From the NCBI GenBank assembly GCA_013398055.1, contig VZRS01006705.1, positions 334,730 through 398,729 of the forward strand: a stretch of DNA of 64,000 bases, written 5' to 3'. The notes below the pieces were generated by a model. The model was not told the origin of the DNA and ran no database searches. It saw nothing but the letters and a program-made list of their open reading frames with translations. Positions within the stretch are counted from its first letter, which is position 1; each line of letters starts with the position of its first letter. Below, one piece after another: positions 1-12,326 of the stretch. Made by a program: the position numbers and the translations under genes. Source of the stretch: Ifrita kowaldi (Eukaryota; Chordata; Aves; Passeriformes; Cinclosomatidae).

Positions 1-199
1 TGCTCGTGTTGCCATGGGCGACGGGTTGCCCGTGAGGACCTTCGCCCGGCAGGGCTGCCCCGCCGAACGCCTGTTGCCACGACCGCCCCGCCGCCTCCCT
101 CCCTCTCCCCCGCGCCGCTCCGGCGGCAACCGAGCGAACCGCCGCCCCACGCCCTGCGCGGCCACACGGCCGGCACAGGCACTTGCGGCGGACGCCAAT

Positions 200-319
200 A
201 TCGGGCCGGTGAAGACCCCTCCGACCCGGGTGGGAGAGGCGGCGGCGGCGGCGGCGGCGCGGGGGGAGCGGCGGCGCGCACGGCGGGCGCGGNGAGCGTT
301 CTTCCGTGCCAGGGCTTAG
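200..319 (+). other. BABAM2: Candidate untranslated exon 1 of BABAM2 (3' end only)
   Basis: The first coding exon begins with 32 untranslated bases after a good acceptor, so a separate 5' untranslated exon must lie upstream. The best donor at the edge of the CpG island is AG|GTAACT at 319/320. Alternatives are AAG|GTGAAA at 467/468 and a GTGAGG at 32. The transcription start cannot be read from sequence, so the left border given here is nominal. Transcript data would settle which donor is used. Confidence 0.3.
238..258. repeat. (GGC)7 trinucleotide run in the CpG island
   Basis: Seven uninterrupted GGC units lie in the putative promoter or 5' untranslated region and are followed by further G- and GC-rich sequence up to the ambiguous base at 293. 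Such runs are prone to length change and to sequencing dropout. Confidence 0.9.
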
Positions 320-3183
320 GTAACTTCGGCGTTTACCCGGGGCTCCGCAGATCCACATTGCTGATCGCATTCCATGGATGTGCTCGGGCACGGCTGCAGG
401 AGGCGGCGGCCGTGGGTCCTCTCCTTCCCCCACTCACACCCAGACACGTGTTCCTGCCACCCCCAAGGTGAAAACCACACTGCCAGCTTGCCGACGGCCA
501 CGCCAAGAGAGTTAGACAGGAAAGGTCCTGTCACGCTTCCAGGTCTCCATCACAATATTCACCTTTTCTTTTTTAAAGCGTCACTTAATGCCCATAACGG
601 TATGGCCGGTGGTGGAAGGACAGAGTATCTTGCATCCGGACTCTCTCCGGTGCCCAGAGCAGTGCCCGGGACTTCATGGTTGCTGTGAAGCCTGTGTAAC
701 ATTAGCCCGAAGTCACAGTGATAGTCAGCTGAATCTAAGAGGATTCAACTATGAGTTTGTTTGCTTCTTTCAAAGGTTTTGTTTTGGCAGGGAAGCAGTC
801 CAGTGAATTTTGTTTTTCTTAATTCCCCTGAGTTTGTTTGTGTTCAGTTTCCAGTACTGTGGGAAACTTAAGCGGAGGAAAAAAAAATGTATGTGACAAC
901 TAAAACCTAGGAAACTGGTACAAATTGTGTTCTAATTTGTAAAGCCCTTTGTTTACAAAATAAATCAGTGAGTTTAATTGATAGCAACCCTTTAAGTATT
1001 GTGTATCTGGCTTGTTAAATAGAAGGTATTGTGATTTTAAGAAATGATGCAATAAAATACAGAAAAACGCCTAGCAGTCTTTTAAATCTTGTTTTGACAA
1101 TATCTGCAAATTTTATTAACAAAGAGAAGGAATCTCATTTTGTAGTTCATTTTGGAAGATGCATCTGTTCAGCTGTGATCACCACATGTATCACGTCTTG
1201 CAATTTCACCCTCATAACACTTACAGTCCCCGTAAAATATGTCATTATCAGAACGAGTTCTGAGATCTTAATGTATAACTTCAGGATTGCAAGAAGGATA
1301 GCTTGTTTTGCAGCTTGTTCTTGTAGTTTAAGAAGTTCTTACCTTCATCAGTCCAGCTGCCCCCTGCTTGAAATTACTCTTCCCTACAGCAGGGCTGGCA
1401 GACTGAAGCATGTGCCCTGGTGTAACCATTCTTGTGCAAAGTATTTTAGCTTAAACTAATTTTTATTAGCAGTTTAGTCTAAGCCATTGGACTTTGCACT
1501 GAAATATGTCAAGTACGGGCTTGTGTCCTCTCAGTCCCTCTGGGGAAGAATAAAGGTGAATAGGCAGAAATTTTTAGTAGAAAAGTAGCAAACCGGAGGT
1601 AGTACCTTAAATTACTGTAGGTGTTTGCTAAACAAACTTGAATTGTTCCATTGTCAATTAAACAAATCATCTATGAGAACACATTATGTGTCAGGGCATG
1701 GATACTTAGTCTTCAGCTTCTTCACTGCCATAAAATGTAGGAGCCAGTGTATTAAAGATAATTACTATTTTTAGGAAGTCTTACTTTATTAATGTTTCTG
1801 TTAGCCTTAAAGTGCCTGGCCTTTGCTTTATTAAGATACATTCTGAATAGCTAGGACAAACACTCTTGAGCGTTGCTTCCTGCTACTCCAGTGTGAATAG
1901 CTTTCATGAGAACAGAATGTGAAATTTAGTGTTGCTCCCAGTTACAGAGATTTAGTAGATTCTGTAGAATACCCATTAGTTACTAATTAATGCTTGTAAA
2001 CTGAGTGTGAGAAACAACAGAAAATTGCAATTATTGCCATGAGTTGTTCACACTCTTGTTATAGAACACTTACTAATACAGCAGTCCATATGCAGCATTT
2101 TTAAGAAAATGAATGCAGTGCGTATTGGTGTTTTCCAATTAAATGGATATTTTTAAAAATATTTTTTAATCCTCAGGGTTTATGCATAAGCTCTTCTGTC
2201 CCACTTATCAGTGGCAAGTTTATGTTACCTTTAGTCATTTACAGCCTTGTTTTCTAAAATTGCCAAGTTCAGTTAATTTTCATATGAAGCTCTGTGCCTT
2301 AGGATGTGATCAAATATGTTAACATTTTAATAGGTTAGTTATCCTTCTTTTCTCCCACTTCTACCACAGTCTGTTGTTGTCCACGTACTCTAGTCTTTTT
2401 GTGGTGCAATAAATTAACACGTGTATGCTCAGTTTCTGCATTTCACCTAGAAAGCTATGGGTTCCTAAAGTGTGCTAAATTAATGGTATAATTGATTTAG
2501 CATAAGGTCACACAATTGCAAGCACTTCTGAGCAAGCTGTGCTTAGAGTGTGCATACATCAGCTTCCTGATCTGTTACGTGAAGGAAGATGAAGATGCCT
2601 TTCAAAGAGTATGGTGATAGCACTGAAAGAGAAGAAGCAGTGTTAGCTTTTAAAAGGCATCATGAAGTCCTATAAATTGCTACCTAATGAAGTAGTATAA
2701 AAGTAGTACTGATTATAGGCACACTATTCAGGTGAGAATACAGAGAGGTATCAAACCCATTGATACCCAAGCCCATTGCAGTTAATGTAAGTCCCGTTGA
2801 TTTCAGAGGAAGCACAAAAAGTGTGACTTGTCACTTACAGACTGACTGGGAATGACCACAAGAAGACTTAGGCTGTGCAGTGTCAGAGTGGCCTTCAATT
2901 TTCTTTCTCAGAGAGACAGGGCCTTAATTAAATGTGCCTAGGACAAAATTCTGGCTTATGTTCATACTGAATAAACAGGCTTCATTGAATGTTACAGAGG
3001 TGGGAGGAAAAACCTACCTGTGTTTATTTTTTATAAACGTGTGCACACTTCAGTTACTCTTCATTCCTGGTCTTTTGCGTGCTTAGCTTTTTTTCTGTTG
3101 GTGTTTGCAGAGTACCTGTGAATCTACATAAAATAAGCAGTAGTTTTTAAATTTAATTTTCTCCCTTTGCTGTCCCTTTGCAG
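320..3183 (+). other. BABAM2: BABAM2 intron 1 (provisional left border)
   Basis: The sequence falls from CpG-rich to AT-rich by about 700. The intron ends with a T-rich tract and the acceptor TTTGCAG at 3177-3183. Inside lies a 142-codon + frame at 1031-1459 with no recognisable domain or coding signature, which I take to be chance. No transposon, RNA gene or second gene is recognised. Confidence 0.6.
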
Positions 3184-3343
3184 CTCAAGACAGAAGGAAG
3201 GAGGAACATATTAAAATGTCACCTGAAGTGGCCTTGAACAGAATTTCTCCAGCGCTTTCGCCCTTCATTTCCAGTGTGGTGAGAAATGGAAAAGTAGGAC
3301 TAGATGCTACTAATTGTTTACGGATTACAGACTTGAAGTCTGG
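3184..3343 (+). CDS. BABAM2: BABAM2 exon 2 (first coding exon, residues 1-43)
   Basis: BABAM2 is a scaffold subunit of two deubiquitinase assemblies built around the K63-specific peptidase BRCC36. These are nuclear BRCA1-A (with ABRAXAS1, BABAM1 and RAP80), which acts at DNA double-strand breaks, and cytoplasmic BRISC. The exon has 32 untranslated bases, then ATG at 3216-3218 with A at -3. The frame opens MSPEVALNRISP and continues through SPFISSVVRNGKVGLD and NCLRITDLKS, which matches the family's N-terminus. The acceptor is TTTGCAG and the donor is GG|GTGAGT. The exon ends in phase 2, two bases into codon 43 (Gly), which is completed by the C at 20538. Residues from about 30 onward begin the first UEV-like (E2-variant) fold. 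Residue 13 is Ala where I recall Met in human. Confidence 0.97.
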
Positions 3344-3449
3344 GTGAGTTCCTCATCCAAAAAGAACACCCAACCCCTCACAGTTAAGATGTCTTTTCAG
3401 AACTGAGTTTTATTAGGTTCATGTGTTTAAGCATTTTGAACGCAGCTGG

Positions 3450-3477
3450 AGCTGACATACTAGCTGACATACTAGCT
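3450..3477. repeat. 12-bp tandem repeat, 2.3 copies
   Basis: The unit AGCTGACATACT occurs twice in perfect tandem followed by AGCT, about 100 bases inside intron 2 downstream of the first coding exon. It is a minisatellite-like slip duplication with no evident function. Confidence 0.9.
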
Positions 3478-5233
3478 ACATTATTTTTTGTCTTGCTACC
3501 ATTTTGTAGTTTGGGAGACTAAATTTGTCATATTTTTGGCAATAATAATCTTGTTAAAACACTTTCATCGCTGCCACTTGATAGTGTTGGTTTTCAGCAG
3601 TGAGATAGTTATAAACACTTTTTTCTGTTGTTTATCACTTGCTTACTTGATCTTCTCTGTAAACCAAAAATTGAAAGACAAATTTGTGTGATCTTACCTG
3701 TAGTCATGAATATGTCAAAACAGAAGAAAAAGTAACTTTTCCTTTATCTGACCTCCCTCAAGTTCAATGCATTAGGTGGCTCTAGGGCTAAGTGATCGAA
3801 ATAAACCAAACTGCTCCTTTTATTTTCAATTCTAGAAGCGTTCAGATTAGTTTTCAGGTAGTGATAACATTTTGGGATTTGCGTATACAAATAGAGTTTG
3901 ATGTATAACCTCTGTGAATAATACATGAGGAGAGTGAAATGTTTAGATGACACGTCAGAAATTGCTTTATTCTTATAGAGTTGGGCATCTAACAGCACCT
4001 TTTTGATTCAGGTATTTTTTTTGCTACGGGAGCTCAGAGCTTGAAATTACTTTTTCTTTAGGTATACAAATCATCTTGCTTGTACAAACTACTGCTTTGT
4101 GTATCATTTTGGATGTTAGCATAATACAATAGATGTTCAGAACCACCACAAATGGCTGCTGTTTAAAATACAGTTCTGCTGAAAACTTTGTTTAATGTTC
4201 TTCTGAAGGCTGTTTTATTATGGTTTCATGAACAGGTTTGGAGGTGCTTTTCTGGTTGTAACAATGGCTTTTCAGGAAGGAGGTTTGAATTCTAGGGTTA
4301 GTTTGAGCCCTGTGAGGTGCTGGGACAGAGTACAGATTTACTTGGAGGTCTAAGAAGCCATGACTTTGTTATTAGTGTTGACTGGCTTGACATTTAGGCT
4401 TGCAAATTATGTAAGACAGGCTGAGCAGTTCTGCATCTGCTGCTGTCATTTCATGCTAGGTCTTGCTTTCTCTTGAACTAGTCTTCTAGGAAAGCTGAGA
4501 TGGGAGCTATCTTACATTTTTCAAATTCAAATCTTAGGAGAAAGGAATAAAAAGAAAAGTAGAGGGAAAGCACAACTGTTTGTTGGGAGGTATGTAAGGG
4601 TTTTGCTCTCTACCCACTGAATGCTTATGCTGCCTGCCTTTAAAATAAGAGATTAAAATAATAAAAAGTGGTGTTTTCTAGCTGACTCTTTTCAGGGGTA
4701 TTTTTAATAGGGGTCTAAAGTTTTTGGCCACTGATCTTGCCAAGAAAATCTTGTATTTGCTTTGTTAAAAGCTGAGGGTTTTCCAAGAGTTTATTCTTCG
4801 AAAAAAATTAAAGCTGCCAGCAGCTGCACCTGTCACCCAAACACAGTGATTCAAATTGTATAGTAACTCTGTTGAACGTGGAGTCTACACACAAGTACAG
4901 CACCTGACAGAGGTTGTCTCATGGCTTGTTCAAAGACACTGGCCCACCTAAATGCACGTGTTAGAAATACTTTTTTCCTTGTTCTGGAATGTAAGCACGA
5001 ATCTCATTCTTTATGTTGGGGCTTTGTTTTGGCTTGAGGTTTTTAGGAGATGGAATCAGACTAATCAAGATTTTTCATTCATTTCAGAATCATTTTTAAG
5101 GGTTTTTTTTTTTGGTACAATTAGGGTCTTAAAACCATTGTTGTAAACAGAATTAATTAACAATTGCCCGAAATTTCTTTGAAATGTAAATTTCATGCAT
5201 GTGTTTTTAGGAAAGATTTTTGTTTGTCACAAA

Positions 5234-5260
5234 TAAATTGTAAATTGTAAATGTAAATTG
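5234..5260. repeat. 7-bp TAAATTG tandem, 4 copies
   Basis: Four units are seen, the third shortened by one T (TAAATG). It is a local AT-rich slippage tract in intron 2. Confidence 0.85.
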
Positions 5261-8200
5261 TTGGTTATTTAAACAGAAAATTTTCAATTCATGCATCAGT
5301 GTGGAAATACAAAATTCTTGTGATTTAGTGCTTTATGCTATTGCTGAACTGGTAAACAGTGCAAAATCACTTACCATAAGACGGGTGAATCACAGAATTA
5401 CAGAGATGTCCCTTCCATAACTCAGGTTCTAGTTCTAGTCCAGTGGTCTTTAACCTTTGATACAGGAGTTCTTTGATGCTTCTCAGACTGTTTCTCAGTC
5501 TCATGTCAGTTGATGCATAACAAAATCCCCAACCCACAGCCTCGTTAGTAGATTTAAATTTGTTGCTGGATACTGACTGTAGAGGAAAACTGCAGGGCTC
5601 TGAGAGTTCAAAAATGAATTGAAGGCCATACACCCACTCTCCTCCCCTGTCCTCACATCACGAGATTATCCAAGCCCCTGTATACTTTCACTTTCATTAT
5701 GCTTTTTTAAAAGGAAGCAAAATAGTGCAGACAAAATCAGAGGCAAATGTAGGTGATATCAGCATGAAGAAACAGAACCACTGTGAGGCCATTGAAGCTG
5801 GACATAAATGGAAAGAAAATGAGGAGAACTGTTTTCAGAGAAATGGGGATGAAGTTCAGGATATCAATTGCAAAACTCCCTTCAGTTTAGATGGATTGAA
5901 ATCAGACTTTAAACTTGAAAGTGGAACCAGGAAGGTTAGGCAGAGCTGCTAGATGTTTGGAGTTAGATAAAGAGCAGTTCTTGATCTCAAAGAATATGAC
6001 CATTTGGGAGTAGTATCAGTTCAGAAAACTTTGCTTTTGCATAGTGATTGTACCTTTATTGACACATTAAAGGGGTTGTACACACACTAGTCTAGGCTGT
6101 TAAAACCCTAGCCTAGCCTGAGTTTATTACAGAACAGGCAAATATTTCCTGCTTTAACTGGTGTGTTGTGTGGAAGATTTTTAATAATAAATGCAATTTT
6201 ACTGTAACGTTTAAAAGCTTAAAATACTTAAGGTAATCACCTCAACAGCTATTAATTTTGAAAATAGAAGCATCTGTAAGCTTCTGGGGAGGAGCTATGG
6301 TTGCCCCACTGTCACATACCACGCTGTTAACTCTTAGAGAAAATTAGGGGTTACTGTTGTTACACCCCTTCCCTAATGAACCAGTGCTTTACAATGTATA
6401 GCAAAATAAAATGTTCAAACTGAAAATCCATCCATTCTCATTTCTTAGGTTTTAGAAACAGGAGCTGTGGTTAACAAGGAATGATGGTAACATACAGAAT
6501 AAAGTAGTATTTCTAAGGCCTTGCCCACTCAGAGCCTTGGTTTAGACATTCTCAGAAGTGGAAAGAATTTCCTTTCTGTTTCACCAGTAGAAGATTAACT
6601 TCCAGATTTTAGCCGATCATGTCAGTTGATTTTGATTTGTAAATGGCAAGCATATTAAGCCTTTAATTATTTGAAAAGTCAATCCATATGTCAGATAGTT
6701 GTAGTAAGGAACTTGTTTTGCACTTATTCTGACTTATTGCTGAGATTGACAACTTTTGTTGTGTTTTATAAACTGTATTAAAGAGCTGATGTTAGATGTA
6801 TGAAGTATGATGATATGTTAATTTGCTTTGCTTTCAAGTGTGGGAGGGAAATATGTCATAGTAAAGAAATCCTATTGTTTTGCAGTCTTTGAGTATGTAA
6901 ATGTTTTATAATAATATGTTACAGTTTCATAATGTCTGTGTGTTTTACAAACTTATTAGACAGTACCAGTCTCATAAGACACATATATTTACATCTATGA
7001 GTAGGATATTCAGAACCAAGTACTATTTATAGAATTTATATGGCCCCTGCTGATGCAGACCCCCAAATGGAGCTCCGCAATATGGCTTGACCGGAAAGAA
7101 AGAAACTCTTCAACGGAAATACTAATAAAAGGTTAGGTGGCCAAGTTTTCTTGTAAATAGGGCCCCACAGTGAACAAAAGTAGAACTGGGGTGTAAGGTC
7201 ACATCTGAAATGTAGCACCTTTAGCAGCATTGATTCAGGTGATAAGAAAACCCTGGCAGGCATCTCTGTTGCATTAATAAAAGACATTCTTTGAGATGAC
7301 AGAGTGGATCAAAGTGTTTTTAACTCTTGCATAGGATATTACTTTGTTCTAGACCCAAAGAAAATACTGCTGTCAATTGAGTCAATGCCATTTATTGTAT
7401 CATTCAGTTAATCTCTACTAGTGTCTCTTTGAAATACTGACCCATCTTAATTAGATATTAAAATCTGCTCATAACCAACTGAATTGTGGCTGAGGCATTT
7501 TTCTTAGCATTTACACATATAATCATGGGAAAGATGTTGAATAGGGAAAAGTGATTATCATGTAGATTTAGAAACAGAGGATATTTTCCTATGTGAAGGG
7601 TGTTTAATTGTTGTATAATGTAGAATCCAGTTATTTAAGAGACTGCTGCTTTTCCTATGGTACGTTCCAAGAGTGAAAGACATAGTTGTGGTGGTCATTG
7701 CCTTTGAGAACTCTTTTTTTCCCCTACAGCTGTTCATCAGGGCCCATGCTTGAGCTTCAAATTATGCTGCAAGCCTATTCTTACTCAACAAACTTGATTT
7801 TGTTTTTTTAAATTACTTTGATGTGTTCCACCAGGCAAAATTTCAAAATGAATACAGTGATTTAAAGCTGCATATATTAAGATTCTATTTTTTTTAGTTA
7901 GCCACTCAGAACAAAATTTTAAATTTCATACTTATATGGTTATATTTATTCCGTATTTATGAGAAGATTATTTGTGGAATTTTTATATAAGTGGTTTGCA
8001 GTAAACCATGTTAGTATTTTGTTCTTTTTACCTGTCTGATACGCTGTTAATTTCTGCCTCTCTGTTTGATATTGAGCTATGTGTGCAAGTAGTCATGTTC
8101 CTGAAAGAAACCTATATGAAGAATGGTCAAAAGAATGTAATTCTTTCTGGAGTAAATTTCAACATAAAAATTTACTATCAAGTTGTAATAAGATATTTAT

Positions 8201-10947
8201 AACTTTGTTGCCCTGCTTCCTAGTGAGCAGTGATGATTTACTTTTTTTGTGTTATCAAGTAGACTGCAATATGCTTTGGTATTTCCCTTTCTTTTGGGCA
8301 TTTCCCTTTTTAAAGTAAATATGCATTTTTATGTGCATATTTTGTGAAATAATGTTGGTTTTAGCTGTGAAATACTATTACAGTCCTGTAGCAGTTATTT
8401 AAAGCTTTTGCTTGATCTTTTGCTTTTGATTAATTTAAATTGAAAGATTCCACTTCAGTTGCTTGGGGAAGGTTCATATCCATCATTCACATTGGTGTCT
8501 GTAGGTAATCTTTTTAACATGTGTTTACATTTTGTTTATGTATAAAGTTTAATGAATCTGACTCTTCTGAACACAAGTACTGTGAAAAGCTGTTTTTAAA
8601 AATAGCTATGTTTTGTGTAAAAAGTGTACTTGAAAGGATGTGGCAGTTTCCAGAAGTGTGGTCTTACGAGTCCTTTACTGCTATATTGGACAAGTTGTGA
8701 ACTATTACCTTTTCACAAAGTAGGTTGTTTCGTTCCAGTTTCTGATGACAAATATATTTCTTCACTGCAGAGAATCTTACTACTAGAAGTTTGTTGTCTC
8801 TCAAGTAAACTGTAAAAGCTCTGATGGGACAGTTTGATAGAATTGGTGCTGTGGACAGCAGTTTTTCTGTGCTGGTTAAAAAAGACTTGACTATCTCCAA
8901 GGTTGCACTCCCCTGCATTTGTTTCTGAATGATGAAAAAACAAAGGCAAAATGTCTGTCTGGTAGAAGATCTAAGTGCAGGGCATACATTTGGCAATGGT
9001 TTTGTAAATACTCTCCACAAAGTTTGGCATTCTTTTTACACCAGTTATAAACAAGGTGCTTGAAGTTGTTCAGAATAAAAAAGAGTGTTTGTCAGTTTCA
9101 AGCGCTATGAGGAAAGAAAGGATTTTAAAAAGTAAAGGTAGCACTGGATAATTGCAGTAACTTGGGCTCTTATTTAAAAGACTGTATACATTTTCCTTGG
9201 ATTTTTTCAGTTTCAATAACTGCACAATATATCTTTGCTGATATTTTTAGATGGCGACAGTGAGTAGCTTCCTCTTGTTTGACCTTGAAAAAAGGTAAAT
9301 GCCATGTTTATCACTTTTATTGTTTAATAAAAATGAGAAGAAACTTGATACAACTGTTTCTTTTCTGTGTAAAGAGAACATCATATGATGTAGTACCAAT
9401 ACGTGTGCCAAATGCTGTTGAAAAGATGTACCTTAACAAGGTGTTTAAATGTGGTTTTGCTATTTGTATCTTGGGAATTCATTGAACGTTTCTTGAAAGT
9501 GGGGCTTATGTTAGTGTAGGTCTATGCCTGGGTCTTGCTGTTGTAACAGATGTCTTTTATGTCTTTGCATTGTGCATCTCTCTAGGACAAAAGATTCCTA
9601 AGACTTTTTTTTTGTTATAAAGACAGCTGAAGTCTAATAATTGGTATCCAGTCCAATTTCTTCACTTCCAAATCCTTGCATTTGTTTAATGTGAACTGAA
9701 CAGATCTCTAGCATGCCATGTGTCTTGGATGCATATTGTATTTCACCAGAAGCTGAGAACAACTCACTTTTTTTGTTTTCCCTTCTCCTTAGTAGAGAAG
9801 AATACTTTCCTGGATAGCTGGTCAGTAAATTCTTCCCGTCTTACATATGCAGTTATTTCTTGTATGTCTGGTTCTTTCATATGCATGCACGTATACATGG
9901 CATAACATTAAAAAGCTGATGTCCACTTGAGATGAAGCTGAAGCAAAATATTACAAGTTTTTGTTTTAGCCTTTTCATTGCAGACATTGTGTAATGAGAT
10001 TAGGGGCTTTAAAAGCATAGGAGATGATCAGAGGGTTTGTCCTGACAGACCAGTATGCAGCAGTGTTGAAGATCATTCTCTAATAGTGTGCAAAATAAGA
10101 ATGATTATGAAATGTAATAATTCGTTATTTTTAATCTGTTTCTTGAGATACTGGTCTTAGGCATTTACCTGGCATTGCACTGCCCAGTGCAGACATTCTT
10201 TGAAGCAGCTATTCTCTAACTGAAAGCGAGCATCTGAAAAGAATACTTAGAGCTGCGTGTGTAAAGTAACAGAGTTTAGTTTGCTCTTGATGTTTTTATT
10301 GAAAGTTCAGTCCATGAGGTTAAAGTAAGCCTCCTAAGTAACCCATAGAAAAGTAAAAGTCAATGAAAGGGAACATACTTATTTTGTCTTTCCTGAGAGA
10401 AGGGAATTTATGTCTGAGGGAAACCACTCTACAGTGTAGGCCACAGGTTCTGTTCTCTCTAATCTGTGGTATATGACTGAAAGAACAAAACTAGACCACT
10501 AGGACTGAATATTTTTATTATTGTAAGATAAAAGAATCCCAATGATAAAATGGAGTTGATTAGGGGAAATTGCAGAATTCCATTATGGGAAAGAGACCAA
10601 AAAAATAAACCCAATATAAAGCCCTCTAAACTTACATTGCCTAAAAAACTCAGCCCCAGATTCCTGTGCATCACTGTATGCATCTCTGAAATAATATCTT
10701 TAAACCAAAAATACAACAGAGTAATGGTTGATCTGTTTTGGATGGTCAGTTATTTTTTCGCTAGAAAAACCTGATTAGATTGGTCTTGTTTATAGTTAGG
10801 GCTACCAATGACCTGTCAAAATGTCTCCCAATTTATATTATTTCTTTCTCTCTTTTCTACCCCTTCTGCCTCTAGAATGTTGGTTTCAGTCTCTTCAGTA
10901 AACACTTGTGGGGTGTTTGTGCACTTCAGCCATGGATTTTTTGGGGG

Positions 10948-10957
10948 NNNNNNNNNN
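10948..10957. other. Assembly gap (10 Ns) in a G homopolymer
   Basis: Ten Ns replace sequence between GGGGG on the left and nine Gs on the right. The gap sits in a pure G run, so polymerase or base-calling failure is the likely cause. The true length is unknown. A 67-codon open frame read across it has no meaning. Confidence 0.97.
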
Positions 10958-12305
10958 GGGGGGGGGTGTTTTGGTGGTGTGAGTAATACATTGTTTCATG
11001 TTCTTTGTTAAGAATTATTCTGTACTGAGAATTTTTTTAACTAATAGATGTTGATCATCTGTCCTGTTTTCCAGGCTGCCATAAGTGTTAGTCATAAGCC
11101 TTAACTTAAACCCTATAGAAGTGATATGGTTTCAGGCCAACTGCAAACAGGCGGTGAAGACACTTAGAAGGAATAATTTCTTTGGAGATTTCTAGTGGTG
11201 TAGTGTTTTCCGTGTACATGACTTTCGTTGTTTTAGTTTTAACCTGTTGCACATAGGCAAAATTCAGTTTTAATAGATAGATGCAGAAAAGGGGAGAACT
11301 TAGGGGTGTAGGGGAGGTGTTGGAAGTGGCATAAAGACAGGTCAAGGCATCTGTGGTGGGCTGGGGACTCAGACTTACAAGAACTTAGGGTAGACCAGAT
11401 GCTCTTTTCACTGGGATCTAAAGGTGACTGTGCTTGTAAATAGTCTTGTCATTGCCGGAGGTCCTACATGGTTTTCTGTGCCTGTGAGGCTGATAAGACA
11501 TGATGCTGGGAGAAAACAGTAAACTGGACTGTGAGGGCAAGGACAAGCATTTGCAGGGAAGAAGAGGTTTTTTTGGACTGCCATCAAGAAAAATGTACAT
11601 GGAACTCCCTTCTTTAGGTATAGTTAGATGGGACCGTGGGGAGAGTGATGCCTAATTTTATGATTTATGGTGTAATCTTGAAAATAGTATTAGCACTGTT
11701 GAGGTGGCTGTGAACTGTGGGAATTAATATGAGAATGAGAATTTAGAGAAAGACGAGGTGAGCTGAGGGGTTATAGAGCAAGACTTCTGGAGAAAATGTA
11801 ACATGCAGCGATGAGGGGCTTGCTTTCTGCAGGTGCAGTTCCATGGGGCAGCCTGTTGTAATTTTACCTATGAATTTCCTTTTCCTTCTGCTCTTTTTAG
11901 TCTACTGCATATCTTTAATGTTGTAATTAATCTAAAATAATGCTAGAAAGAGGAGAGCTACTGATACTTTTTTCAGGTGTTATCTTTTCATAAGCTTTCT
12001 TCTATGTCTCCAGCCTTGTAATATTTTATATAAATATACATAATTTGAAGTTGCCCTTTTGAATACTGCAGACTATGGATTTATGTACTAAATGTGGTGA
12101 TCCTTGCTTGACCTAACTTTCACATCCAAAGAACTGAATTAATCATTGTTGTATTAACATAAATTTCTTCTGAGAGTTTATGAATTAGGAAATCAACTAA
12201 TACAGGTATCTGTGACCAAAAAGATCTAAAACTCTGCAATTAGAAGAAAACTTTGAAAAGGAAATATGAAAGACATAGGATCACTGGATCCCTCCTAATA
12301 TTCAT

Positions 12306-12326
12306 CGAATCACAGAATGGTTTGGN
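12306..12326 (-). mobile_element. CR1 LINE 3' terminus, interrupted by N
   Basis: The bases at 12306-12325 (CGAATCACAGAATGGTTTGG) are the reverse complement of the conserved 3' end of avian CR1 elements. They are followed by a single N at 12326 and then by sequence with no CR1 character. The expected continuation (GTTGGAAGG-like) is absent, so either only the tip of the element is present or its body was lost at the N. Confidence 0.6.

Larger units (their letters stand above)
1..430. promoter_or_regulatory. CpG island, probable BABAM2 promoter
   Basis: The first 300 or so bases are extremely GC- and CpG-rich, in sharp contrast to the AT-rich 63 kb that follows. The stretch contains a CCAAT box at 195-199, GC-box-like runs of G and C, and a (GGC)7 run at 238-258. 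No TATA box is visible. This is the pattern of a housekeeping CpG-island promoter, and it lies about 2.9 kb upstream of the first coding exon of BABAM2 in the right orientation. In human, BABAM2 shares its promoter region head to head with RBKS, so a bidirectional role is plausible here, but the window starts too late to show it. The promoter role is inferred from composition and position. Confidence 0.7.

Noticed and set aside
14..319. 101-codon open frame through the CpG island
   Set aside because: The product is a Pro/Arg/Ala-rich low-complexity translation expected from any GC-rich promoter, and it crosses an ambiguous base.
8664..9020. 118-codon minus-strand frame in intron 2
   Set aside because: It overlaps other open frames on both strands, has no domain and no splice or promoter context, and fits chance in intron sequence.
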